DNA of 64,000 nt from Blastomussa wellsi. Taxonomy: Eukaryota > Cnidaria > Anthozoa > Scleractinia > Plerogyridae. The notes beneath the pieces were generated by a model that was not told the origin of the DNA, did not search any database, and saw nothing but the letters and a program-made list of their open reading frames with translations. Below, piece by piece: positions 55,993 through 64,000 of this stretch. The stretch's first letter is position 1. Each line of letters starts with the position of its first letter. Location: NCBI GenBank assembly GCA_947652115.1, contig OX393561.1, positions 44,186,233 through 44,250,232 of the forward strand. The letters are read 5' to 3'. The translations under genes and the position numbers were made by a program.

Positions 55993-56610
55993 GAGCACAG
56001 GCAGTCCAAGCTCACGCTGTCATGGCAAAAATATAAGAGTTTGTATGGGAATAATTTACAACACCTTTTAGCAAACCGAAATACTGCCAAATCTTAAATA
56101 AAATTGACTCACCTTACTTTCACTGTGTTTTTATTCTTTTCTGAACGCTTATTTTGCCGATTCTTGGCCATTTAGGCGAGTTATCGCTTTCTGGGTTCCC
56201 CACTACAAAGAAAAGAACAAGGCTGCACACTCCAGTTCGGAACGCCCGACTAGCCAAGCGGAAAATACCAGCTTAGAATGGTCAAACGGCCTCAAATCCA
56301 TCGCGAATTCTTAGAAGAGATGTTCAAGTTTCATTTTAACTCAACAACAACTCAGTCCAGGCTCTTGTCATCGATGCGAAGCGGCCGTTTGCTTTAAAAA
56401 ATCCATGGTAAAAAGATCTCCATTGTGCCTGTACACGCTCGTCACGACACACGACCGTTAAAAAACTTCTTGGTAACCCCGCCTCATTAACAAACTATAC
56501 CTCACCGGAGTACCACACCGTCAATTGCTCTCAACAAGTTTTGTTTGACTCCTCTGGTCCCCTCAGGACGATTATCCTGATCACAACGTGAGCTTGGGCT
56601 GCCTGTGTTC
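55993..56610. mobile_element. TIR element with GAGCACAGGCAG ends
   Basis: GAGCACAGGCAGTCCAAGC at the left matches the inverse of GCTTGGGCTGCCTGTGTTC at the right, continuing with CTCACG. 618 bp, no transposase frame. It directly abuts the Merlin-like element. Confidence 0.7.
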
Positions 56611-57125
56611 AGGTGCGGTGTGAGGAAACTCGGCAAGATTTCCGCACAGCCCCAACATTTATTATGCATGCAGTTCTTTGTTTATTGAAGACAATAGCTG
56701 GAACAATAGAGACCCTTTGGGACTTACGCTCTTTGTTTGAGTCATTTCTTTGTTCGACTAACTTTCCAAAATAGTTTTAAACTTAGAAAAATTTAACGAA
56801 ATTTGTCTGGAATAGCGTGAAAAATAGGTTAAATAAGGAAAATCAAAAGGAAAAGTTAAATTTTTGGGCGATTTCACGATGTATTAAAATTAAATACGCG
56901 AGTAGAAATGGTTTAAAATAGGCCTTGGGGTTAGCTTTAAAATGTTGTTTGGGTCATCAAGTATTTTATTTAATGATACAAAATAAAGAATAAATGTTTT
57001 GCGTACCTTTCTCGTTGTATTTTGTCGTTGTTTTCCGTTGTTTTGATTACGTGAGTAGAGAATACAGGTCTAATTCCTTTAAGTCTTCGTAGTCAGAGCT
57101 CGCAGCGAAATGAATCCATCCACCA

Positions 57126-57590
57126 TCAATCGATCAAACAGTCAGTCAGCAGATCACGAACAATGCATACACTGAGTACTTGGAACTCTTTTGCGTCCTT
57201 GCGGACTTCATAAAGATCGGCGATATGCTTGATTATGTTACCAAAAGGATCCTCTCCATAGTGCTTACGCCACAACCACTCCTTTAGGTAGCTTTCGAAG
57301 AGATCTTTGGATGTTCCTCTACGGGGCATACTTCGTTTTATTCCCCACCATGTATTACAATGCGCTGTGTGTGCGCACCTGTGTCTGGGACTACGAAGTT
57401 TAGGCTGTGGTTAACTGTGAGGTGACTATAGCCCTTGCCATTGAGGCACTCGTAAGCTTTCCACATGTCGCCCATCATGCGTGTTCCAAGCAATATTTGA
57501 GCGCGAATGGTGGGTAAGAGAGTATCTTTATCCTTGCTCTCTACGAAATAGTATTATTACAGGCTTCTCGTGGACACTTTATTGAGGATT
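57126..57590 (-). pseudogene. Merlin / ISXO2-like transposase, frameshifted
   Basis: From about 57590 down to 57350 the minus strand encodes YFVESKDKDTLLPTI, MMGDMWKAYECLNGKGY and SHLTVNHSLNFVVPDTGAHT, matching the second half of the ISXO2/IS1595 DDE domain. A one-base loss near 57355 moves the rest to another frame: NTWWGIKRSMPRRGTSKDL, then YLKEWLWRKHYGEDPFGNI and IIKHIADLYEV. Zinc-ribbon and first DDE segments upstream are not recognisable. Inactive. Confidence 0.8.
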
Positions 57591-58018
57591 CGAGCAGATT
57601 GTGTTCCTTGTACCACTGTATGCACGGTCATGATCTGAGATTATGTAGAACAGCTTGAAGAGATTTATGGACGTCAACGACATAGCAGTACACAGGAAAC
57701 AGGAAACGACGAAAAGTTGACGAAGAACGGACGAAACAAATAAACAGAAGATAACGTAGAAAAATGAAGCAAAATATAGGTTGATAATTTGTGGTTGCAC
57801 TAGTGTATTCGAGAAAATGATCGAGAAGGTGAGAAATGCAAACGCTTCTTTTTATTTGGCAAGGGAGCCAATGGAAATGAAATATTCTGCATGTTTCCAT
57901 GCAGGGATAAGGAATTGTTAAATAACAGAATAAAGGATTGTAATGCAAATTTCTCTTTGTCTACAAAAGTAACGAAGAAATAAAATTAAATTTTATAAAC
58001 CTCCAGTTTCCAACTGAA

Positions 58019-58109
58019 CCTCGTGGTGTAGTGGTATAGATGATAGACTAGTAATCCGACAACGGTATTGACAGTAGGTGAAGGCCGAGGGTTCGAGGCT
58101 TGCTGGGGT
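58019..58109 (+). tRNA. tRNA-like sequence inside the Merlin element, probably not functional
   Basis: An A-box-like TGGTGTAGTGGTATAGATG and B-box-like GGGTTCGAGGC are spaced as in a long-variable-arm tRNA. Acceptor and T stems pair poorly. It may be a SINE head that inserted in the transposon. Confidence 0.35.
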
Positions 58110-58375
58110 AAAAAAAAAAGAAAAATTCGAGGGGAATCTGGACAGAGAAATGCAGAGTAGAAGAGAGGGAAATAAGAAAAGGGGAGAAAGGGGACGAGAA
58201 AGAGAGAGCAGACAAGACCATTTTTATTCAAACTGTAAGTATCAATTAACGATGTATGTCTTCAAATCCTTAGGGGATATCTATTGTTTAAAAAGACAAT
58301 AAAGCGCATGCATAATTAAGCATTCAGCATGCATAATAAATGTATGGGGCTGTGCGGAAATTTTTCCGGAAACTC

Positions 58376-59163
58376 AAAGCAAACTGGTTATTTACGAAAA
58401 ATGTGTTCTTCCTACCAATCAAGAAATTCAGATTTACTGAACAGAGATGTATAAAAAGAAAGTAGGAGATCCGAAGATGTATCATTCAGGATGGAAGAGA
58501 CAAGGTCTGTTGCTCGTGGACCGTGACTTTACTCACTCGGATAAGTATTCTGCCATTTAATTCTTAGGATTTCGTCCCACATTCTGCATTTTGCTTGACC
58601 AAAATTTAACGTTGCAGTAGCATTGAAAAAGACACGTTTTACCAAAGTACTCTAAATTCATTGGAACACTGAACATTTAACGACATAAAATAAAATGGCT
58701 GCTGTAATAAAGCAAAGCTAGTGAATGAGTCTAGGGCCGACGTTTTTTCTGAAGTTGAAGTCTTGTTCGTAGAACGTACCTGTTGGTTTAAACTAAATAG
58801 TAACAAGAGAGATTAGATTAAAAACGAAACATGGTTTATATTAATTTTTGTATGTTTCCTTTTTCTCCAGCTTGAACGAGAGTGGGTTTTGCAGATGAAG
58901 CTCTTGGAATCTGGTGCAAGTTAAATATTGGAAACATATTATTAAAGATAAGTGCACTGTGTTTCTTCACTCTCTTGAATAGTAGAAGTCAGTTGAAGGA
59001 GCTCAATCACGGATGACACACTTTGAGAGGTTAAGCTGAGGTTCTCAAATTTGTCAGTTAAAATCCTTCTCAGTTTTCCGCATTAGAAGCTATTTTTGTT
59101 TATTCTTAGTATATTGTTACATTTTGGATTTTGGTGTTTTTCTACCTTGGTATGAAAAGACTT
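58376..59163. other. No gene recognised
   Basis: A TATA-like GTATAAAAAG occurs at 58450 and an acceptor-like TTTTTCTCCAG at 58861-58871. They could belong to a noncoding transcript, but no open frame or matching donor supports it. Confidence 0.3.
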
Positions 59164-59427
59164 AATAGTCCAGTTTCGAGTTAACCAAGACCGCTGAATA
59201 AAACGACTAAAGACGCGTCTATACAGGGTCAGTCTCGACCTTAAAATATTCGCAAATACCAGTGAGAACAGGAAATATTAACAACTTTGTGCATTGTTTC
59301 GTCTTACGCTTCAGTGCTTTTCTGCTGGTATTTGTGAATATTTTTCATCGGATTTAGGCTAACCCTGTGAAATTGAGTATTTAGTCTTTTTGTTCAGCGG
59401 TCTTGGCTAACTCGAAACTGGACTATT
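59164..59427. mobile_element. 264-bp element with about 40-bp TIRs
   Basis: AATAGTCCAGTTTCGAGTTA at the left matches the inverse of the right end, and GACCGCTGAA/TTCAGCGGTC continues inward, as does AATATTCGCAAATACCAG in inverted form near the middle. Confidence 0.8.
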
Positions 59428-59706
59428 TACACCAAAATGTAAAAGACAATGAATTTCGTCTGTTCGGTCGCAGGGGCACTCACTTTGTTTATTTATGTAG
59501 TACAAAGCCTTATTCAAGACCATCACTGAGGCGTGCAAATTTGGATCAGTTGAGTCATATGCAAGAGTTTCCCAATGGAATATCACATATGGAAAATACA
59601 CAAACTGGCACCTGTGTAACAGTCATCGTCTTGCATCCTATTCTAAGGTTATAGCAGTAATCGTTTATTTGCTGGATGAACGACCACCCTGTCAACTTAA
59701 GGCGGG

Positions 59707-60459
59707 GGTAAACCTGAAATTCGCTCAAAAACTCAGTTTTTTGTTTTCCTTGGAATTTGTTGCTTTGGGTATTTAACTTTACTATGTAGAAAAAATTTTG
59801 CACCAATTTCCACTTTTTTTACCTTTTTTTAAATTGCTTTCAGACACTCCTGTGGTCAAAATATGGACATAAGGGCCACTATAGTGGTTACAATTTTTAA
59901 TAAATCAACTTTAATTGCTATCTTTAAGTTTAAAGTCAATTTTCTCATTACGCAATAATTTTGTCTTCAAGAAAAGATAGCTTGAGAACAATTTATCCGA
60001 TTGATCTGAAATTTTCAGGGTTTCTTTTTCTCAATAAGTTTTGTGTTTTAAGCAGAGGAATTTTCCATATGATGCATGTACTCTAAGTTATGAAGTGAAA
60101 CACATCTTTGATTTTCCATGTCAAATACAATCAATCATTATTTTTAATGTTTTAAACATTTTAGAAATCCCTCTGCTTAAAACAATAAGCAACATGTCTT
60201 CTTTAAATTGATATAAAATAAATTAATTTTTATCAGTTCTAGCAAGAGTTATCTTTTCTTAAGTAAGCCTTGGTAGCACCCAGCAGGTGGCATGGTTAAA
60301 TGAGTGGTATCCTATTACAATTGACTTGTGGAGTGTGAAATATTTTTTTTCATAATCTTTGATTCATAAGCTTTCCAGGGATATATAGTTTGCTAGGGTT
60401 TTCAATTAAATCCTAGCTGTGAAAAATTATTGAAAAATGGCCTATTTTTCAGGTTTACC
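59707..60459. repeat. Large imperfect fold-back, about 750 bp
   Basis: GTAAACCTGAAAT at the left and TTTCAGGTTTACC at the right are inverted. Inside, AAGAAAAGATA/TTATCTTTTCTT and TTTTAAGCAGAGG/CCTCTGCTTAAAA are also inverted. AT-rich with no coding sequence. Confidence 0.6.
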
Positions 60460-60828
60460 ATCAGCTGGCGCACTGATAATTGTTGTGGAGGACCAAGCAA
60501 TTGTAAACGAAGTAATTCCTTGACATAAAAAAATTACGTTTGGCACTGATTGAAAACCACTCTAACATAAGAGATATGTGCAACAAAAAGTAAGAAAGAC
60601 AAGCCGCACTTCCTGTACGGTTGGAGCGGCAAAAACTGTTGTCCTGGTCACTGGCTTGTAATCACAGGTGTCCCAAACTCTTGATTCAAGGAAAAAAAGA
60701 TTTATGTAAACGTATCAAGTGGAACGTGACTTTCCTATGTTACTGTGTTTTGTTAAAATTTCGGCCATTGAGATTCTGAAAGCTGTTTAAGACATTGTAT
60801 CAAGTTTGAAATAATGTGGAATAAAAGG

Positions 60829-61390
60829 TCAACAACATTCAATTTTTCCTTCTCTTCAATGAAAAAAGGACAATTAATCCGGCTTATTTTGTGTGTTACC
60901 TTTTTGGCGTATTTGATAGTTGTTGGAAGAAATTGAGGTTTTTACCTCAAATAAAAACTGACATCAAGCGTCCCAAAAGCGATCAAATAGGAAAAAGATG
61001 GCACAAACAAAACAAGGCGAATTCATTTTACTTCAAGACATCTTGTTTCAAATAATACAAAAGTGAGGTTTGGGGCACTGAGTGCTACGCTCCGAGGGGT
61101 TGACATAACGTGGATTAAAACGTCAGGAACATTAAATTTTATCTTCTTTTCAATGAAATAAGGAAAATTCATCCGGCTTGGTTTTTTTTTTGTGTTATCT
61201 TTTTCGCGTATTTGATCGTTATTGGAAGAAATTGAGGTTTTTACCTCAAATACAAACTGAAATAAAATCTTCCAAAACGATCAAATAGACCAAAAAGACG
61301 GAACAAACAAAACAAACCGAATCCATTTCCTTATTTTATTAAAAAAGAAGGAAAAATGGAATGCTGCTGACCTATTAGTTCCACGTTATT
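60829..61390 (+). repeat. Tandem pair of hairpin-forming units (about 285 bp each)
   Basis: 60829-61115 and 61120-61390 share AATGAAA(A)AAGGA, CCGGCTT, GGAAGAAATTGAGGTTTTTA and ACAAACAAAACAA in the same order. Each unit itself folds back: CGTATTTGAT pairs with ATCAAATA and TTGTTTGT-like blocks pair across the centre. A GAGGTTTTTACCTC palindrome is the hairpin apex. Confidence 0.7.
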
Positions 61391-61561
61391 TTAAACTTTA
61401 TTATATAACGTCTTTCACAGCATTTCACAGCATTCAGTATCTCAACGGCCCGGTTGGTTTCACATAAATCATTAATTTCGTGACACGCGAGTTTTTAGAC
61501 ACCTTGTTCAAAATAACAAAAGTGAGGGTGGGGGTTTAAGTGCTACGCCAGGGTGGGGGGT

Positions 61562-61918
61562 TTAATTGCTACCCCTGAGGGGTTGAGAGTGGCACATTCT
61601 TATATAAGATATTCTTACTTTCTCGTTCCTTTTCCCGTGCGTTTGATATATGCCGATTATTTGTTTTGAGAACATAGAAAATTCAGCATATATACCAGTA
61701 GAAAGTACAGAAACAATGTGGAAACAGAAGTAAATAAATGCAGCTAAAAATATTAAATAATTGCCAATTAGCTTGAATCGCTGTCTGATTAGAAAAGCTC
61801 CAGCGATGCTGTTCATTTCGGTTTTATCCTTGTCTCTGTTATTTTGTGGTAATGATTTTTCGTTCGTCGTCATTTCAGATCCTTCATGTCGCCGCTTAAG
61901 AGCAATGTCGCCTGTCAT
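61562..61918 (-). CDS. Hypothetical small membrane protein, weak
   Basis: Open frame of 118 codons starting MTGDIALKRRHEG, with one hydrophobic stretch NYLIFLAAFIYFCFHIVSVL. No family recognised. It starts in repeat-rich DNA and its 3' end runs into a GC-rich repeat (GAGGGGTTGAGAG), so it may be chance. Confidence 0.15.
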   Translation of the reverse strand: MTGDIALKRRHEGSEMTTNEKSLPQNNRDKDKTEMNSIAGAFLIRQRFKLIGNYLIFLAAFIYFCFHIVSVLSTGIYAEFSMFSKQIIGIYQTHGKRNEKVRISYIRMCHSQPLRGSN

Positions 61919-62094
61919 AAAAACCTATCAAAAATTAGCCCAGTGCGTACGGTAGAAAAGGGAAAGGTGTCACAAAAGGCATCGGAAATATTAAAAAGAA
62001 GAAATGACTGAAATGAAGCGCCAAAACAGAGCATAGAGCATTAAAATGGAATAATCTTTCAGCGAAAATTAAAAGGCACTAGGAGTAACAAGGA

Positions 62095-62288
62095 AGGGCC
62101 TTAGCACGAAAAACGAAGGGCTCTGGAGTCCGAGATTCTAGGACTTCCGGACTTCATGTATATGGCATTAATGCTTCTACATGTTGTGTGTTTTAAGATT
62201 TCTTTGTTCTCAACAGCCAATAAAAAAATTCGATATTTTTTGAAAATCGTATGTCCCCAGAGCCCTTCGTTTTTTGTGCCAAGGCCCT
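62095..62288. repeat. Fold-back element
   Basis: AGGGCCTTAGCACGAAAAAC at the left is mirrored by GTTTTTTGTGCCAAGGCCCT at the right, with AAGGGCTCTGG inverted inside. The adjoining GGGGACGAGAATTGG (to 62331) is the MITE family B end. Confidence 0.7.
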
Positions 62289-62367
62289 GCCGGCTAAGAG
62301 AAACGAAAAGGGCTATGGGGACGAGAATTGGTTTTAACTAGCTGCCAATCCTCCAGCTTCTTTTTGA

Positions 62368-62457
62368 TGGCATGAACTAAAACCAGGAACACCGGAAATT
62401 TATTGACATTTTATGGTATTTCTGGTGTTCCGGGGTGTTCCTGGTTTTAGTACATGC
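62368..62457. repeat. Hairpin element
   Basis: GCATGAACTAAAACCAGGAA and TTCCTGGTTTTAGTACATGC pair almost perfectly, with ACACCGGAAAT/ATTTCTGGTGT continuing inward. Confidence 0.8.
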
Positions 62458-62615
62458 CCTTTTTGATTGCTTGGCGCCGGTCCCAAATTCAAAATGTTGA
62501 GAGAATCTGTAACATAACGTACGGCATCTCCGATATATCGGTAAAATCTGGGATAGTTGGGAAACAGTGACATCCCCGACCGTCTGGGAGTTTTCCGACA
62601 CATGAAAACCAGGCT
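62458..62615 (-). repeat. Dispersed repeat family D, copy 2 (inverted)
   Basis: On the minus strand GGTTTTCATGTGTCGGAAA, CAGACGGTCGGGGATG and CCCAGATTTTACCGA correspond to the copy at 37.3 kb. Confidence 0.6.
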
Positions 62616-63265
62616 TAAGAACTTACTGTCCTACACAGACGCTCTTTGAGCTCGTCACAAGAGGAAAGGTGTGTAATGAGCCCCAAGGAGGACTGCGTAG
62701 AAGAGTTCAAAGAACTGACACAGCATAACCACAGCATGAACATTTTTACAAAGTTTTTATTATTTTTTTCAAAGTTGAATACTAAAAGGGAATACATTTA
62801 ATACAAATCTCAAATATCTTTTTTTCTCTCACAACTCAACCTCCCAGCACTCTAGGCACAGTTTCTTTTCTTTATTCACCTCTGTAAGCACCCACAATAA
62901 AATTCTTCTTGTTTTCACATTTTTTCTTTCCTTTCTTTCTTAACTTCATCTCTTTTCTTTCCTTTCTTTCTTTACTTCTTTTATTTACATCTTTTCTCCA
63001 CCATCAGTCCCTTTAGTGTAAGGTAGTCCAAGTCATTATACCTACTCTGGTATAAATCCATAATGAAAGTGGCAGAGCAAGGCTTCAAATGAAAACCCTT
63101 AGCTTCACTGTGTGGTCCCTTGAGAATTTCCAAGAAACCTGTGAAGGCAAAAATAACTGAACTTTGTTAAAAATATGCCAAGGATAGAAATGCTAAGAAA
63201 TTGAAAGAGCAAAAACAATTTATGTTCCTAATTTGTGACGAATGAAGACTTCTTCTACCCAATCA

Positions 63266-63665
63266 TCAATACGGAGAATACCAGTATGCCCTTCCACGGC
63301 CTCTGCAAGACAAAACAAAATAAAACATGAAAAAAAAAAAGGTTAAAGCCACATTACACTACTCTAGGAAATGTTTTGTGGATAGTATTGCAATTTTCTT
63401 GGAATTATACCCACTGAAAACACCAGAGGTATGTGTCAACTTGCTAACTACACAAAAGTGTACAAGAAACTCCACAACTCTTCACAACCATAGAACTCAT
63501 GCTGAGCAGTTCTGACCTGAACATTGCTCTGCCACGTGGTCTAGGCATGTACCCGGCATAAGGGTTATAGAAACCACCTCTAAAGCCACGACCTCTGCCC
63601 CTTCCTCTTCCAACTCCTCTGTCTGTTGTGCTGATGCCTGGTCGATTAGTTCTTTTGGGGTTGAC
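63266..63665 (-). CDS. PABPN1: Polyadenylate-binding protein nuclear 1 (last two exons, partial)
   Basis: Minus-strand exons 63665-63517 and 63302-63266 (stop TGA) join in phase (AG|A, Arg). The first begins VNPKRTNRPGISTTDRG, the strand that closes the PABPN1 RRM, followed by an arginine-glycine-rich tail (GVGRGRGRGRGFRGG, NPYAGYMPRPRGRAMFR). The second encodes GRGRAYWYSPY, matching the family's invariant WYSPY end. The protein binds poly(A) in the nucleus and stimulates poly(A) polymerase; the RG tail is an arginine-methylation target and overlaps the nuclear-import signal. All upstream exons (coiled coil and most of the RRM) lie beyond the right edge. Whether this is PABPN1 or PABPN1L cannot be told from the tail; cnidarians may have one ancestor of both. 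Confidence 0.93.
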
Positions 63666-63720
63666 CTGGAAATACAAAATAAGATTATTTGTAAATAGAA
63701 ACCCCTGTGGCAGAGTAGTG

Positions 63721-63930
63721 TGGTTCAGGGCACAGTGTGGCCAAGTTGTTTAGCGTGCTGGTGCTGCAAGCCAGAGGACCAGGTTTAAGCCCTCCCCCTC
63801 CACCCTGCCACTCGCAGGTGGAGGTTGAAATTAGAGATCCAGGCTAGTCCACAGTTCAAATCCTCAGTCATATTTTCTAAATAGCAAACTGGTCTGTCTT
63901 CCGCCAGTTTGGGATTTTTAACTACCGTAT
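63721..63930 (+). repeat. tRNA-derived SINE copy
   Basis: A-box-like TGTGGCCAAGTTGTTTAGCG, anticodon-like GCTGCAAGCC and B-box-like GGTTTAAGCCC are followed by a body with CTGCCACTCGCAGG and CCAGTTTGGGATTTTTAAC. It differs in head from the Thr- and Asn-like SINEs. In the PABPN1 intron. Confidence 0.65.
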
Positions 63931-63965
63931 TTAACCGTGTATTAGCTGACCTCGCGTATCAGTGC

Positions 63966-64000
63966 TGTCAATAAGTTTTGAAGTAGACGGCGCTAATGGG
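63966..64000 (+). repeat. Dispersed repeat family C, copy 3 (cut by window edge)
   Basis: AAGTTTTGAAGTAGACGGCG matches the start of the copy at 33295 and continues off the right edge. Confidence 0.55.

Larger units (their letters stand above)
56632..58367. mobile_element. Merlin-type DNA transposon, complete ends, 8-bp duplication
   Basis: The left end starts GGCAAGATTTCCGCACAGCC and the right end is its near inverse. Arms continue through CATTTATTATGCATGC, about 40 bases in all. The octamer GGAAACTC flanks both sides (56624-56631 and 58368-58375). The 1736-bp body carries a decayed ISXO2/IS1016-type transposase on the minus strand. GG-starting ends, an 8-bp duplication and this transposase type are together diagnostic of the Merlin superfamily. 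Confidence 0.85.

Noticed and set aside
57628..57948. 106-codon minus-strand frame upstream of the Merlin transposase
   Set aside because: It does not resemble the transposase N-terminus and contains no zinc-ribbon or DDE residues.
58440..58925. Noncoding gene with TATA box and acceptor-like site
   Set aside because: A TATA-like GTATAAAAAG and a TTTTTCTCCAG exist, but no consistent donor, product or repeat-free support was found.

Overview
The window looks like nuclear DNA of an anthozoan cnidarian, most likely a stony coral. Genes have many short exons with GT-AG introns. The proteins are animal orthologues (Aurora kinase, GALNS, TRAPPC2L, PABPN1, polycystin-1-like). The AT-rich space between exons is packed with fold-back/MITE-type elements, tRNA-derived SINEs, Penelope-like remnants and DNA transposons. 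Species cannot be fixed from sequence alone.

Layout. 0.4-3.3 kb (+): broken fibrinogen-domain gene. 7.2-17.2 kb (+): C-terminal 1275 residues of an 11-helix PLAT/polycystin-1-like protein in four exons; its large introns hold a Penelope-like remnant, a Harbinger-like element with TAA target-site duplication, a 21-bp minisatellite and several palindromic elements. 19.5-20.6 kb (-): intronless class A GPCR. 21.5-23.9 kb (-): DUSP19-like phosphatase, divergently paired (128 bp between ATGs) with a FAM210B-like mitochondrial protein at 24.0-25.0 kb (+). 29.8-37.0 kb (-): complete 12-exon Aurora kinase of 403 aa. 38.3-50.3 kb (-): complete 14-exon GALNS (531 aa) with a 1.3-kb minisatellite in intron 2. 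50.5-53.5 kb (+): complete six-exon TRAPPC2L (138 aa), 140 bp head-to-head with GALNS. 53.5-63.2 kb: no credible gene, but a complete 1.74-kb Merlin-type transposon with matching 8-bp target-site duplication, plus other inverted-repeat elements. 63.3-63.7 kb (-): last two exons of PABPN1, whose 5' part lies beyond the right edge.

The main biological result is gene order. GALNS(-) TRAPPC2L(+) PABPN1(-) has the same order and orientation that I recall for human 16q24.3 (GALNS, TRAPPC2L, PABPN1L). FAM210(+) AURKA(-) matches the convergent human 20q13 pair. Two old animal gene blocks, each with a compact divergent promoter in or beside it, therefore lie next to each other here. No novel multi-gene system was seen; what stands out otherwise is the density of hairpin-forming mobile elements and several hammerhead-like motifs of Penelope-like type.

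All exon boundaries were read by hand from GT/AG sites, phase continuity and family similarity. No alignment or search was run.
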